Below, in pieces: positions 6,039 to 6,203 of a stretch of 6,203 nucleotides of DNA (position 1 is the first letter of the stretch; each line of letters opens with the position of its first letter). Where the stretch lies: the NCBI GenBank assembly GCA_025455205.1, contig JALOMZ010000125.1, positions 1-6,203 of the forward strand. Direction: 5' to 3'. The DNA is from Chitinophagaceae bacterium. Its GTDB lineage: Bacteria > Bacteroidota > Bacteroidia > Chitinophagales > Chitinophagaceae. The translations under genes were made by a program, and so were the position numbers. The notes under the pieces are model-generated. The model was not told the origin of the DNA. It made no database searches and saw nothing but the letters and a program-made list of their open reading frames with translations.

Positions 6039-6203
6039 GTTTGTTTTACGCAAGACCTTATGGCTATGGTGCCTGTTGCCGCTGGCCACCCTGCAGGCCC
6101 AGTTTCTGGAACCAGGTAACTGGTTGTTTACCCTCACACGGCCCGGGGGCCTGCCGGTATATGTACAGGCAGAGTTGAAGCACCAGGCAAATGCATGGGA
6201 GGC
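6037..6203 (+). CDS. Exported protein, N-terminal fragment (possibly TlpA-like thiol-disulfide protein), truncated by window edge
   Basis: The first 55 codons are visible and open to the right edge. Residues 1-21 form a signal peptide: basic R5 and K6, a hydrophobic core rich in Leu and Trp, and a cleavage site at LQA|Q. There is no lipobox cysteine at the site, so it is not an obvious lipoprotein; the single Cys (C12) is inside the signal peptide. The mature start, QFLEPGNWLFTLTRPGG, resembles the beginning of the N-terminal domain of Bacteroidota TlpA/AhpC-type thiol-disulfide oxidoreductases, where a GxW...L.R.DG pattern is common. That is recognition from a short stretch and the thioredoxin domain is not in the window. 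ATG 6037 is preferred; an in-frame ATG at 6019 would add MPQFCG before the signal peptide. Both starts are involved in the hairpin at 6019-6038. Confidence 0.6.
   Translation, partial: MFVLRKTLWLWCLLPLATLQAQFLEPGNWLFTLTRPGGLPVYVQAELKHQANAWE

Noticed and set aside
1..6203. CRISPR arrays, insertion sequences, tRNA or rRNA genes
   Set aside because: I saw no regularly spaced repeats, no transposase-like frame, no terminal inverted repeats and no tRNA- or rRNA-like segment. The window is almost fully occupied by ordinary chromosomal genes.

Overview
The window reads as chromosomal DNA from a member of the Bacteroidota. It carries the type IX secretion (T9SS) translocon gene sprA, a small protein ending in a T9SS type A sorting domain, and starts without clear Shine-Dalgarno sequences. 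The fairly GC-rich codon usage and the style of the small secreted proteins suggest the Chitinophagales/Chitinophagaceae. That family-level placement is an inference and was not tested.

Layout. The left two thirds (1-4210, minus strand) is one uninterrupted reading frame of 1403 codons. It is the N-terminal part of SprA, the giant outer-membrane translocon barrel of the T9SS, and it runs off the left edge; roughly the last thousand residues are outside. I read the frame codon by codon from 4210 to 2 and found no stop. Upstream of it, with a 75-bp gap and the same orientation, is ruvA (4286-4876), the Holliday-junction-binding subunit. A 151-bp divergent region (4877-5027) separates ruvA from three plus-strand genes: a peroxiredoxin (5028-5504) closed by a strong intrinsic terminator (5530-5556); a 113-residue exported protein that is almost only a signal peptide plus a T9SS sorting domain (5639-5980, GTG start); and the first 55 codons of another exported protein (from 6037), possibly a TlpA-like thiol-disulfide protein, cut by the right edge.

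How the genes relate. SprA is the pore through which proteins bearing C-terminal sorting domains leave the cell, so the small sorting-domain protein is a presumed client of the machine encoded next to it. ruvA and sprA are probably co-transcribed but functionally unrelated. The peroxiredoxin is a separate unit with its own terminator.

I see no novel multi-gene system. Points worth a second look are the cargo-less sorting-domain protein, the complete absence of cysteine in the visible SprA, an EF-hand-like acidic loop in SprA, the likely TTG start of sprA, the two-cysteine arrangement of an AhpE-like peroxiredoxin, and a perfect hairpin that overlaps the start codon(s) of the last gene.
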